From assembly GCF_009834785.1 (NCBI RefSeq), contig NZ_WUYX01000029.1:116611-180610 (forward strand): a DNA stretch of 64,000 nucleotides, given 5' to 3'. Position numbers and translations under genes: made by a program. This DNA comes from Natronorubrum halalkaliphilum. Lineage in GTDB: Archaea > Halobacteriota > Halobacteria > Halobacteriales > Natrialbaceae. The notes beneath the pieces were generated by a model, which saw only the letters and a program-made list of their open reading frames with translations, made no database searches and was not told the DNA's origin. Below are positions 26,902 to 34,519 of this stretch, in pieces; within the stretch, counting starts at the first letter, position 1, and each line of letters opens with the position of its first letter.

Positions 26902-27002
26902 CGGGATCACCTCGGCTGAAGCCCCCGGCGATGAAGCACTTACATCGGTCGGTCGGGACGCGACCGCAAGCGTTTCACCGAGTGGTACGACTAGGTTGTA
27001 GC

Positions 27003-27800
27003 ATGGTCGATCGAGTGATTCTGTACCGCGCCCCCACGACCGTCGCCGACGTCGACGCGATCGGCGACTGGCTCGAGCCCCGAATCGACGCCGCTGTCGC
27101 GGTTCGCGACCGTTTTCTCGACGTACACCGGACCGAAGTGCTCGCCGAGCGGTTCGCCCAAGCGCGGGTCCCGTCGCCCTACGAGCGCGACACCGGCAAC
27201 ACGATGCTCGGGACGATCCGGTACGAGGAACGCGCCCTCGCACAGCCCGAACGCGAGGGTGGCGTGCTCTACGACGGCGTGCAGATCCAGCGAGCGCTCA
27301 ACAGCGCGCTGCCGGAAGATGAACGCGATCTCGAGACGCTTCACGTGCCGATTCTCGATCGGGCGATCGGCACCTGGGGCGATCACGACGGCCGCTGGCA
27401 CAAGCGAGTGAGCGTCCTGGGTCAGCCCGCGCTGGTCTCCGTGCCGGGGCTCTACGAGGCCCCCGCCAAGCCCGAGGCCTACTACAAGGAACAGCAGCGC
27501 CACGCCCTGCTGTCGGGCGATACGCCGCCGCGAGAGGTCCTCGAGAACCAGGTCGACGGCGAGTTCCTGATCGAGGACGATCCGCGGACGACCGACGCGC
27601 TGAAGGGGTACGTCCTGCAGACCGTCGACTACCTCGAGACCGGCGAGGCCTTCTGCGACCGGGAGATGTGTCGGCTGTACAACGCCCACTATCACGAGGA
27701 CTTGATCGATGCTCAGTTGCGCGAGCCCCAGTTCTGTACGACCCACGCGCGGTTGTACGAGAGGTCCGTGTCGGAGTCAGAGTCGAAGTCGAACTCGTAA
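27003..27800 (+). CDS. conserved haloarchaeal protein, possible metal-binding C-terminus
   Basis: About 265 residues from ATG 27003. I do not recognise a characterised family. The N-terminal half starts MVDRVILYRAPTTVADVDAIGDWLEPRI; the central part is rich in aromatic and acidic residues; near the end FCDREMCRLYNAHYHEDLIDAQLREPQFC holds three Cys and two His that could bind a metal. The last ten residues are a Ser/Glu tail. The genomic neighbours (epimerase, thioesterase) give no clue. It is probably soluble and cytoplasmic. Confidence 0.7.
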   Translation: MVDRVILYRAPTTVADVDAIGDWLEPRIDAAVAVRDRFLDVHRTEVLAERFAQARVPSPYERDTGNTMLGTIRYEERALAQPEREGGVLYDGVQIQRALNSALPEDERDLETLHVPILDRAIGTWGDHDGRWHKRVSVLGQPALVSVPGLYEAPAKPEAYYKEQQRHALLSGDTPPREVLENQVDGEFLIEDDPRTTDALKGYVLQTVDYLETGEAFCDREMCRLYNAHYHEDLIDAQLREPQFCTTHARLYERSVSESESKSNS

Positions 27801-27898
27801 TCGCCGAAGTCGACTGTACGAGCAGTCAAAACGAGGACACACCGACAGTCGCCGGAACCGGAGCCCTCTTTTCGCTCAGCCGTTTCCGACAACGTACG

Positions 27899-28309
27899 AT
27901 GACCGATCCCTTCACCGTCGATATCTCCGTTCGGTATCGCGATCTCGACCCGCTGAACCACGTCAACCACGCCGTCTACGCGAGCTACTTCGAGGCGGCC
28001 CGCACCGACTACCTCGAGGCGGTCGTCGGCATCGCCGCCGAAAACATCTCCTTCGTTATCGCGAACCTCGAAATCGACTACGAGCGACCGATTGTCAAGG
28101 GCGACGAGCCCGAAGTCGTCCTGTGGGTCTCCCGACTCGGCGACTCGAGTTGCACCATGGAGTACGAGATCCACGTCGACGGCGAGGTCGCCGCGACGGC
28201 CGAGACGACGATGGTTCACATCGACCCCGAGACGAAGCGACCCTCGCCGTTCCCCGACGAGATCCGCGAGCCGATCGAATCCTTCGAGGAGCCGAGCGCC
28301 ACGGCCTAG
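27899..28309 (+). CDS. acyl-CoA thioesterase, hotdog fold (4HBT family)
   Basis: A 136-residue hotdog-fold enzyme from ATG 27899. The motif RYRDLDPLNHVNHAVYASYFEAARTDYL holds the catalytic Asp (D17) and the HVNH loop of the 4-hydroxybenzoyl-CoA thioesterase family. It hydrolyses acyl-CoA to the free acid and CoA; substrate length is unknown. The earlier in-frame start (27668) overlaps the preceding gene and was rejected. It ends 53 bp before a convergent methyltransferase. Confidence 0.87.
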   Translation: MTDPFTVDISVRYRDLDPLNHVNHAVYASYFEAARTDYLEAVVGIAAENISFVIANLEIDYERPIVKGDEPEVVLWVSRLGDSSCTMEYEIHVDGEVAATAETTMVHIDPETKRPSPFPDEIREPIESFEEPSATA

Positions 28310-28362
28310 TTTTCCGACAGTTCACACCCCGCATCTCCGAGAGAGGCCGTCTGCGACGCTCG

Positions 28363-29112
28363 TTACTCGAGTCGGCCGCCGGTCAACCGCACGACGCCGA
28401 AGACGTGCGTCTCGTCCGCGACGGCCGCTGAGCGCTCGTACAGACGGCCGTGTGCGGTGTCGATCTTCTCGTCCAGTCGCAGATGCGGCGCGTTCTCGTA
28501 GCGGAGTTTCGTCGTGGGCGGCGTCGAGAGGACGACGATCGCCCGGAAAACGGCGTTGACCGGTGGCGCGTACCACTCGTCGCTCCGAGCGGCGTTCGCG
28601 AGGACGACGTGGCCGCCGGGGCCGACGAGATCACACCAGTCGTCGACCGCTCCCGCGGGATCCTCGAGCATACCGACGACGAACGTCGCGAGGAGGGCGT
28701 CGACGGTCGTCTCGCCGTCCAGCGGGCCCTCGTCGCCGTGGTCACCGTCGCCCTCGAGCCCGCCCAGCGGCGGCTGCGTCGCGTCACCTCGAACGACGTG
28801 GACGTTGTCGTACTCGGCCGTCAACTCGCGCGCTCGCTCGAGGACCGGACCCGTGAAGTCGATCCCGATAACGGTCCCCTCGGGACCGACCCGTTCGCGC
28901 AGGTACGGCAGATTCGCCCCCGTACCACAGCCCATCTCCACGACGGTGTCGCCGGGCTCGAGCCGACAGGCGGCGGCCGCCCGCTCGCGCAGTGCCGGAA
29001 CGCCGGGCGTTCGACGCGCGATGACGTCGTAGAGGCGAGCCCAGCGGCCGTAAAAGGCCCGTGCGTCCTCCGGCTCCACGCGCGCTTGCAGTTTCGACCG
29101 AACTCCCCCCAT
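28363..29112 (-). CDS. SAM-dependent methyltransferase (class I)
   Basis: A 249-residue methyltransferase. Motif I is VVEMGCGTGANLPYLRERVGPEGTVIGIDFTGPVLERA, followed by a distinct acidic DGDHGDEGPLDGETT insertion at about 121-135 before the LLATFVVGMLEDPAGA strand. The later NAVFRAIVVLSTPPTTKLRY is seen in phospholipid/quinone methyltransferase-like proteins. It begins one base after the stop of the thiR-like gene and is likely in the same operon, though a thiamine link is not implied by its sequence. Confidence 0.83.
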   Translation of the reverse strand: MGGVRSKLQARVEPEDARAFYGRWARLYDVIARRTPGVPALRERAAAACRLEPGDTVVEMGCGTGANLPYLRERVGPEGTVIGIDFTGPVLERARELTAEYDNVHVVRGDATQPPLGGLEGDGDHGDEGPLDGETTVDALLATFVVGMLEDPAGAVDDWCDLVGPGGHVVLANAARSDEWYAPPVNAVFRAIVVLSTPPTTKLRYENAPHLRLDEKIDTAHGRLYERSAAVADETHVFGVVRLTGGRLE

Positions 29113-29113
29113 T

Positions 29114-30013
29114 TCAGATGAGGGCGCGGATCGTGTCGGCGATCGATTCCGCGTCCGGGCCCAGAACGTAGATCAGCGGCTCGATTCCCATCCCGCCGGT
29201 CTGGTAGAGGACCGTCGCCTCGGGGTTGTCCTCGATCGCGGCCCCGATGCTCGAGGCGATATCGTCGGTTTCGTCGAACTCGGCCGTTGCGTGGCCGCTT
29301 TCGGTCAGTCGGGCGATCAGTTCGGAGTCATATCTGATGTTGATCGCCGCCGACGCGTCCGCGCCGTGGTCGCGTGCGGCGAGGAGTACCGACGCCACGT
29401 GCTCGGAGACGCCGAACTCGGGATCGGACGGCACCGTCGCCTTGCCTTTGACGTCGAAGATCCGGCCGGGAACGCCGGCGACGTCGTCGACGCCCTCCGC
29501 GTCGGGCGTGCAGGCAACCAGATTCGAGCCGACCGCCGGGATCAGACCCGCAAAGCCGCTGGCGTTCTCGAGGAGCCGAAGCCCCCGCCGGAGCGAGGAG
29601 AGCACCCGCTCGCTGGTCCGCAGGTCGCTCTCGGGGTCGTGAACGCGGAAGCTCGAGCCGTGATCGGCGAGTTCGGGCACCGCCTCCTCGTGGAGCTGTG
29701 CCAGCAGATCCCCGCCGGTCTCGAGGTCGCGGATCAAGACCTCGATTTCGATCAGCGCCTGGACGGGCGTGACGTCGCCGGAGGCCAGCCCGTCGGCGAG
29801 TTCGGCGACGAGCGCCTCGACGCGTTCGTCGTCGGCGATTCGATCGTTCGTCGCGACGTCGCCATGGGCGTACTTCGAGACGGCGCTCTGGCTGATTCCG
29901 AGGACATCGGCGACTTCGCTCTGGGTGAGTCCCCGCTCCCGGAGTTCGGCGGCGAGTTGCGACCGAACCGTTGGCAGGAACTCGTCGACGACGAGTTCTT
30001 CGACGAATTGCAT
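29114..30013 (-). CDS. thiR: ThiR-type regulator: HTH plus ThiN domain
   Basis: A 299-residue regulator. Residues about 12-55 form an Xre-like helix-turn-helix (LAAELRERGLTQSEVADVLGISQSAVSKYAHG); a helical linker follows; residues about 125-299 are the ThiN (thiamine-phosphate synthase-like) domain with GFAGLIPAVGSNLVAC, GRIFDVKGKA and SAAINIRYD. Haloarchaeal proteins with this layout are thiamine-responsive repressors of thi genes, with the ThiN domain used as ligand sensor. The location 3.4 kb from thi4 supports this. It is followed one base later by a methyltransferase gene. Its own promoter region (30014-30050) carries ACTTGTGG-like sequence that may be an operator. Confidence 0.87.
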   Translation of the reverse strand: MQFVEELVVDEFLPTVRSQLAAELRERGLTQSEVADVLGISQSAVSKYAHGDVATNDRIADDERVEALVAELADGLASGDVTPVQALIEIEVLIRDLETGGDLLAQLHEEAVPELADHGSSFRVHDPESDLRTSERVLSSLRRGLRLLENASGFAGLIPAVGSNLVACTPDAEGVDDVAGVPGRIFDVKGKATVPSDPEFGVSEHVASVLLAARDHGADASAAINIRYDSELIARLTESGHATAEFDETDDIASSIGAAIEDNPEATVLYQTGGMGIEPLIYVLGPDAESIADTIRALI

Positions 30014-30350
30014 TACCGGTAGTTAGGACGGCCGTCGAAATAACTTGTGGGTCTCAGAGACGGATTTGACGGGTGTTCTCGCGTTCTCGCATCTCGCAAG
30101 CGGACGAACGGAGACGAAAGTGAACGGGGGAGAGCACCCCGACGGCGCGCTTTCGACCGTCGCGAGGGATGAGCGAGTGAGCGGATCGGTTGGGGAGGAC
30201 GAGGTATCCCTCGGTGTCACGATAGCAGCGCGTTCACTGCCGTCAACGGGTGGAAGTGGAACCCATCGCCGGCTGCACCGATCGTCCGCGGATTGCATCG
30301 GGCATCGGGGGCTGTGTCGATCATCGATAAGACGACCGAAGAGTCTCGAT
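30014..30350. other. 337-bp intergenic region with thiR promoter
   Basis: Nothing coding supported between thiR and dcd. On the minus strand, AAGTTATTT at about 30037-30045 is a TATA-like sequence about 25-30 bases upstream of the thiR ATG. The remainder shows no repeat or RNA gene I could recognise. Confidence 0.35.
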
Positions 30351-30950
30351 TCAATCGCGCTCGAGTTGGTTGCCGCCGAACTCGTCGTCGCTCTGGATGC
30401 GCGAGGCCTGGGGGCCGGCCTGGTCCTGGTATTTCGAACCGCGATCGCTGCCGTAAGGCCGCTCCGCCGCGGTCTTCAGTTCGGTAAACGTCAACTGCGA
30501 GATCCGCATTCCCGGCGTGAGCGCGACGGGTGCGGAGCCGAGGTTCGAGAGCTCGAGCGTGATCTGGCCGCGATAGCCGGGATCGCAGAGCCCGGCGGTG
30601 GCATGGACGACCACGGCGAGACGTCCCAGGGAGGAGCGCCCCTCCACGTGCGCGATCAGATCGGCCGGGATCTCGACGCGCTCGTGGGTGGTCCCCAGCA
30701 CGAAGTCGCCCGGGTGGAGGATGAAGTCGTCGTCGGCGTCGACGACCGTTTCGGTGACGTAGTCGTCGACCTCCTGTTCGGAGTTTGGATGGATACAGGG
30801 GATGTTCGTTCGCTGGAACTCGAGGAACTCCCGTCCCAGGCGAAGGTCGACGCTTGCGGGCTGAATTTGCAGTTCGGGATCGTCGAGGGGGTCGACGACG
30901 AGGTCGCCGTCCTCGAGACGTCGCAGGATGTCCGCGTCGGAGAGGATCAT
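30351..30950 (-). CDS. dcd: dCTP deaminase
   Basis: A 199-residue trimeric enzyme converting dCTP to dUTP, first step toward dTTP. Features: [15 protein letters not shown] near 32, [36 protein letters not shown] (110-145) with the catalytic Glu in ITLEL, and [11 protein letters not shown]. Archaeal homologues can be bifunctional dCTP deaminase/dUTPase, which cannot be excluded. The gene starts 31 bp from an inverted-repeat element whose end supplies a TATA-like AGTATTAG, so the mRNA is probably leaderless and driven from that junction. Confidence 0.94.
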   Translation of the reverse strand: MILSDADILRRLEDGDLVVDPLDDPELQIQPASVDLRLGREFLEFQRTNIPCIHPNSEQEVDDYVTETVVDADDDFILHPGDFVLGTTHERVEIPADLIAHVEGRSSLGRLAVVVHATAGLCDPGYRGQITLELSNLGSAPVALTPGMRISQLTFTELKTAAERPYGSDRGSKYQDQAGPQASRIQSDDEFGGNQLERD

Positions 30951-30980
30951 ATCGAGTACGAGCGAGCCACGGGGTCCTAA

Positions 30981-31088
30981 TACTGTCGGACAGAAGTCAC
31001 TGAGAAGTCGGTCGCGAATTCGCGGCCGTCATCCCCGAGGACGGCCGCAGTAGCGCAACCGGTTTTCGAATCGTTCTGTCCGGCAGTA
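30981..31088. mobile_element. 108-bp MITE-like hairpin element with 15-bp terminal inverted repeats
   Basis: Terminal repeats TACTGTCGGACAGAA (30981-30995) and its reverse TTCTGTCCGGCAGTA (31074-31088) differ at one base. TAA flanks both ends (30978-30980 and 31089-31091), as a 3-bp target duplication. A perfect 9-bp stem GCGGCCGTC/GACGGCCGC (31022-31030, 31040-31048) sits in the centre, and the whole element folds on itself with about 34 of 50 positions matching. This is the form of a non-autonomous element moved by an IS of an IS5-like kind (inference). Both outer ends form TATA-like sequence with the flanking TAA. Confidence 0.72.
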
Positions 31089-31216
31089 TAAATCACCCGG
31101 AACTCACCGGCCACATCGGGAGCGGAACGGAGCGACGACCGCGGCCGACTCCGCGCCGAGTCATCGATCTCTCGGGGGCCAGAATCGATTAGTACGTCGT
31201 CTTCCGAAAGGCTCGC

Positions 31217-32032
31217 ATGGAGGAAGCGCACGACCGTTTCAACGGTGATGTGGGAATCCTGCATCAGCGAGCAGTCCGGATACCGCTTCCCGACGAGAAC
31301 GCCGAACGGTTCTTTCATGAAAACATGGCAACCATCGCGGACGCCCAAGAGCGGAAAGCCGATCTGCTCGCCGATCCGGACGTTCCGTTGCTCGCCGCCT
31401 ACGAAGCGGGCATCGATCACGCCGCCGAGAGCCTCGAGCGCCGACTGCGCCAGATCGCGGGCGAAGAGTACGAGGAGGTCGCGACGGCGTACTTCCGGAG
31501 CGAACGCGACGACTCGGTCGGGGCGGTCACCGCCTACTTCCTCGAGAGCAGTTGGCGGATCCAGCAGTGGCCTACCGTGACCGAGATGGTGTACACGCCG
31601 CTGCTCGTCCGCTACCCGGACAGTTTCACGCTGAACATTCGCTTCGCCAGCGGGTTCACCGCACCCGAGGCGATCTACTACGAATCGCCGGAACACTCTT
31701 CGGAGGAGTTGCCCGACGAGTACGCGCGGACCTACTACGAGGAGAGCCAGTACACACAGCAACGGGCAGCGGACTACCTCAGGGAGGGTGCGGCGATGAT
31801 TCGCGAGGAGTTTCCCGACCCGGAGGAGACGCCGTTCGGAGAGCGAAAGTACGGCGGCATCGTCTCCGCGGCGGGCCGACGCGGATCGGCCTTCTCGGCG
31901 GTTGTGGAACGCGTCGATCCGGATCCCGATCGCTTTACGGAATCGATCTCCGAACCGATGCTCGTCGAGTCCGGGCCTGAGGCGCGGCGAACGGAACGGC
32001 AACTCGGGCTCGAAGGCGAGATTGTGCGCTGA
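31217..32032 (+). CDS. unrecognised haloarchaeal protein
   Basis: A 271-residue soluble protein of unknown family. It is helical and acidic, with AAYEAGIDHAAESLERRLRQIAGEEYEEV and an aromatic-rich middle (FRSERDDSVGAVTAYFLESSWRIQQWPTVTEMVYTPLLVRYP). No catalytic motif, signal peptide or TM segment is visible. The codon use is normal for the genome. It begins about 128 bp after the MITE-like element, whose right end carries AGTATAAAT; that may be its distant promoter. Convergent with the Yip1-like gene. Confidence 0.65.
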   Translation: MEEAHDRFNGDVGILHQRAVRIPLPDENAERFFHENMATIADAQERKADLLADPDVPLLAAYEAGIDHAAESLERRLRQIAGEEYEEVATAYFRSERDDSVGAVTAYFLESSWRIQQWPTVTEMVYTPLLVRYPDSFTLNIRFASGFTAPEAIYYESPEHSSEELPDEYARTYYEESQYTQQRAADYLREGAAMIREEFPDPEETPFGERKYGGIVSAAGRRGSAFSAVVERVDPDPDRFTESISEPMLVESGPEARRTERQLGLEGEIVR

Positions 32033-32067
32033 TTCCCGACACGGTCGCCGGAGCTATCGGATTCTTG

Positions 32068-32634
32068 CTACGCAAACGCAATCGGCAGGAGCAACAGCCC
32101 CGCACACACCCCGGCCGCGGACAGCGCGGTCGCCGTCGCGGTCGATCGATCGAGGCCGAACCCACTCCGGAGGCCGCCGCGCCAGACGAACGCAGCCCAG
32201 CCGCAGGCGGCCAGTATCAGGGGGACGAACAGCCAGACCTCGGGCTCGACCGGTACGGCAGCCGGATCGACCTCGAGCGCCGTGAGTCCGTAGAGGAACA
32301 GGTTCGAAACGAGTTCGCCGGCCAGGAGGGGAACGAGCCCCCACGCCGCGAGCGCTAGCATCTCGGACGGTTCACCCTCGGCATCGACGGCGAACCCGAC
32401 TCCGTAGAGGACGAGCGCCGGGACCACCCAGTAGAGCAGGGTCGCCTCGAGCGCCTGCAGGAGGGCGTAGAGCGTCAGCGGATCGAGCGCTATCTCGCCG
32501 GTCGCCTGCCAGAACAGACTGACGGCGAGGGAACCAAGCCAGTGGACGACCGCGAGGCCGACGGCCAACTGGAGCGGGAACGCGTCCGCTCGAGCGAAGT
32601 ACGCTCCGGGAGCGACGAGGGGCGTTCGCACCAT
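32068..32634 (-). CDS. Yip1-like membrane protein
   Basis: About 188 residues from ATG 32634 ([19 protein letters not shown]), with five hydrophobic segments. The PxxFF-like N-terminal amphipathic segment and helices at about 22-42, 55-80, 95-118, 135-150 and 165-185 fit the Yip1/DUF1282 fold of archaeal membrane proteins. Function unknown. The 43 codons between 32763 and 32634 lie over the pth2 start on the other strand and are not real. Divergent from pth2. Confidence 0.8.
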   Translation of the reverse strand: MVRTPLVAPGAYFARADAFPLQLAVGLAVVHWLGSLAVSLFWQATGEIALDPLTLYALLQALEATLLYWVVPALVLYGVGFAVDAEGEPSEMLALAAWGLVPLLAGELVSNLFLYGLTALEVDPAAVPVEPEVWLFVPLILAACGWAAFVWRGGLRSGFGLDRSTATATALSAAGVCAGLLLLPIAFA

Positions 32635-32725
32635 ATTACGGACTCTAAACCACGGTAGTAAAACAATTCTGGTCCGCGCTGTCGGTTTCGCTGCGGCTAT
32701 AGGGGACGACGTTCTCCGATCGGAC

Positions 32726-33064
32726 ATGAAACAGGCCATCGTCGCCCGCACTGACATCGGCATGGGACAGGGAAAACTCGCCGCACAGGTCGCTCACGCA
32801 TCGCTGTCGGCCTACGAGAAAGCCGACGACCAGCTCCGCAGCCAGTGGAAGCAAGGCGGCCAGAAGAAGGTCGTCCTGAAAGGCGAGAGCGAACGCCAAC
32901 TGCACGAACTGTCAGCCATCGCCGACAGCGAAGGGATTCCGAACGCGGTCGTCAGGGACGCCGGCCACACCCAACTCGAACCCGGGACCGTCACCACGCT
33001 GGCCGTCGGCCCGGCGGCTGACGACCGAGTCGATAGCGTGACCGGCGAACTGTCGCTGTTCTGA
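32726..33064 (+). CDS. pth2: peptidyl-tRNA hydrolase, archaeal type (Pth2)
   Basis: A 112-residue enzyme recycling peptidyl-tRNA by hydrolysing the ester bond. The family marks are [33 protein letters not shown] at the start, [15 protein letters not shown] in the middle and [22 protein letters not shown] near the C-terminus. Length is the usual for Pth2. Start ATG 32726 is preceded by short AT-poor sequence and a GGACATG context. It is the first gene of a short plus-strand run with the PRC-like gene, 96 bp apart. Confidence 0.95.
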   Translation: MKQAIVARTDIGMGQGKLAAQVAHASLSAYEKADDQLRSQWKQGGQKKVVLKGESERQLHELSAIADSEGIPNAVVRDAGHTQLEPGTVTTLAVGPAADDRVDSVTGELSLF

Positions 33065-33160
33065 GGCTGGACGGGGCGAAATCCGCGGTCGGTCGACGCA
33101 CTCGGACCGTGACAGTATCGAAAACAGCTATTTGCCTCCGTAACGTTACAGCATAATACA

Positions 33161-33454
33161 ATGACTGTTCTGTCCAAGACTGACGAAGGGAAGTTTCTGA
33201 TGGACGTCCGCGGCGAACAGATCGGGATCGTTACCGAAATCGACCCTCTCGAACAGGTCGCGTACGTCGACCCCGAACCGAGTCTGACCAACGCGTGGAT
33301 CCAAAGCCTCGGCCGCGGCAGCGCCGGCGAGGACGACCTCGAGATCCCGAGCGAGAACGTCGTGACGGTGACCGATTCGGAACTGCGCGTCGATGCCGAC
33401 CTGAGCAGCGAGGCCGGCGAAGATGACCGAGACGACGATCGTTCATCCGAGTAA
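33161..33454 (+). CDS. PRC-barrel-like small protein, paralogue of 34138-34377
   Basis: A 97-residue protein with a PRC-barrel-like core of about 70 residues: TDEGKFLMDVRGEQIGIVTEIDPLEQVAYVDPEPSLTNAW then IPSENVVTVTDSELRVDADL. PRC-barrels bind RNA or proteins (RimM, photosynthetic reaction centre). The tail is Glu/Asp-rich. A close paralogue is encoded 0.7 kb away on the opposite strand. A TATA-like sequence AGCATAAT (33150s) precedes the ATG at short distance, so the mRNA is probably leaderless. Function unknown. Confidence 0.78.
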   Translation: MTVLSKTDEGKFLMDVRGEQIGIVTEIDPLEQVAYVDPEPSLTNAWIQSLGRGSAGEDDLEIPSENVVTVTDSELRVDADLSSEAGEDDRDDDRSSE

Positions 33455-33730
33455 AAGCGCCGCGCCGACGAAGACGACCGAGACAACGACCTCGCCAATT
33501 ATTCCCGCTCGGACCGAGCCGATAGTGTGGGACGACGACGGCGCCGTCGAGAAGGGGGCCGAACCGTCGAACTCGATGCCGATTCGGAGTTCGTCGTCGT
33601 TCTCTTCCGTGAACAGGAAGTCCTCCACGAGGAACAAATTCGCGACTGATCGACGGCTCGTCGCTGCTCCCGACGGACCACACCAATCCGCCGCTGTTTT
33701 CGGTCCGAGCCGTACGCCGCTCGAGCGCAC
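33443..33730 (-). CDS. possible small membrane protein
   Basis: An open frame of up to 95 codons, convergent with and overlapping the PRC-like gene by 12 bp. The last 60 residues look like protein rather than shadow: FLVEDFLFTEENDDELRIGIEFDGSAPF is acidic, and SVRAGIIGEVVVSVVFVGAALLLG is a C-terminal membrane helix. The N-terminal 35 residues are Ser/Arg-rich and probably not translated; the true start is uncertain (a GTG near 33628 or 33730). No family recognised. Confidence 0.4.
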   Translation of the reverse strand: MRSSGVRLGPKTAADWCGPSGAATSRRSVANLFLVEDFLFTEENDDELRIGIEFDGSAPFSTAPSSSHTIGSVRAGIIGEVVVSVVFVGAALLLG

Positions 33731-33817
33731 AGTTGAGACTCGAGAACGGGGACTTGAGGTCGAACACGTAACACGGATCGGAGCGAAGGAGGAGCGCAGG
33801 TTGCGAGCGGAGAGCGG

Positions 33818-33985
33818 TCAGTCGTCGAGGGACTGCGTGGAGACGGCGTTGCTCGCGGTCTCGCGGTGCGTGTGGTTTCTGATCTCGTGGTGCGTGTGAC
33901 TCCCGACCAGATGATTGTCGAGGCTACGATCGGGGGCCAACGTCTCCTGACAGATCGGACACGTGGTCGGCAGCTGGAATGTCAT
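33818..33985 (-). CDS. 55-residue C2H2-like zinc-finger microprotein
   Basis: A short gene from ATG 33985 to TGA 33818. The protein begins MTFQLPTTCPICQETLAPDR and continues with SLDNHLVGSHTHHE. The Cys pair C9-xx-C12 and the spaced His (HLVGSH) make a single C2H2-type zinc finger, a common form of haloarchaeal small protein. The C-terminal tail is polar. The gene's codons have GC-rich third positions and the acidic/His content expected for a real protein. It is too short for most gene finders. Convergent or divergent partners: the PRC-like gene start lies 150 bp further. Confidence 0.75.
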   Translation of the reverse strand: MTFQLPTTCPICQETLAPDRSLDNHLVGSHTHHEIRNHTHRETASNAVSTQSLDD

Positions 33986-34137
33986 GGGTTACTGTTCTGC
34001 CTCGGCGGACAAACCGAAACAGCCTGCATACGCCCACCGGCCGGCGTCGATCCGCGGCCGCCTCCGCGGAGAACGGCCGCGATGATTCATCGTAGTGGAC
34101 GGGTGGATAGCATCGAGACGAACGGGGACTCCGCCGA

Positions 34138-34377
34138 TTAGAGCCGGCGAAGTCTGATCTCGTCGTCCGTGATTGCCTCGACGTTGTCGGTATTGAGCGC
34201 GTAGGTCTCCTCGTCGGCATCGCCCCAGCCCAGTTTCGATTTGATACTGTCCGTGATCCCCGGGTCGGGATCGACGTGGACGCTCCCCGCTTCGACGTGT
34301 TCGACGAGGCCGACCGTCTCGCCGTTTTCGTTGACGACGCGCTTACCCTCGTCGTCGTTCGTAAAGGTCGCACACAT
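34138..34377 (-). CDS. PRC-barrel-like small protein, paralogue of 33161-33454
   Basis: A 79-residue PRC-barrel-like protein: [37 protein letters not shown], then [10 protein letters not shown], then [19 protein letters not shown]. It matches the 33161 protein along its whole length (DEGK..., G-E-x-(V/I)-G-(L/I)-V, VDP(D/E)P, N-V-x-x-(I/V)-TD-E-(I/L)-R). The gene's ATG at 34377 is preceded at 34382-34397 by the palindrome CTGTCC-gact-GGACAG, and on the minus strand by a TATA-like CCTTTATGG further upstream. Function unknown. Confidence 0.8.
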   Translation of the reverse strand: MCATFTNDDEGKRVVNENGETVGLVEHVEAGSVHVDPDPGITDSIKSKLGWGDADEETYALNTDNVEAITDDEIRLRRL

Positions 34378-34381
34378 AGTG

Positions 34382-34397
34382 CTGTCCGACTGGACAG
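34382..34397. promoter_or_regulatory. palindrome at the PRC-like gene start, candidate operator
   Basis: CTGTCC-GACT-GGACAG, a 6-bp inverted repeat with a 4-base centre, 4 bp upstream of the ATG at 34377 (minus). It lies where the transcript should begin (TATA-like sequence at about 34412-34422), so it could be a repressor site or a 5' RNA hairpin. Confidence 0.35.
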
Positions 34398-34519
34398 ACG
34401 TCCGGAATCACCATAAAGGCTATACATGCGACTGCTTGCCACTTCTGCTCGAGGGCCGGCGGCTCCACCCTCGAGAACGAACCGATTTATTCCCGGCCAC
34501 CGAAACGTCGCTACTCAGC

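Noticed and set aside
30023..30298. Minus-strand 91-codon ORF between thiR and dcd
   Set aside because: Ser/Pro/Thr-rich without conserved features, starts inside an intergenic region with no promoter; not supported.
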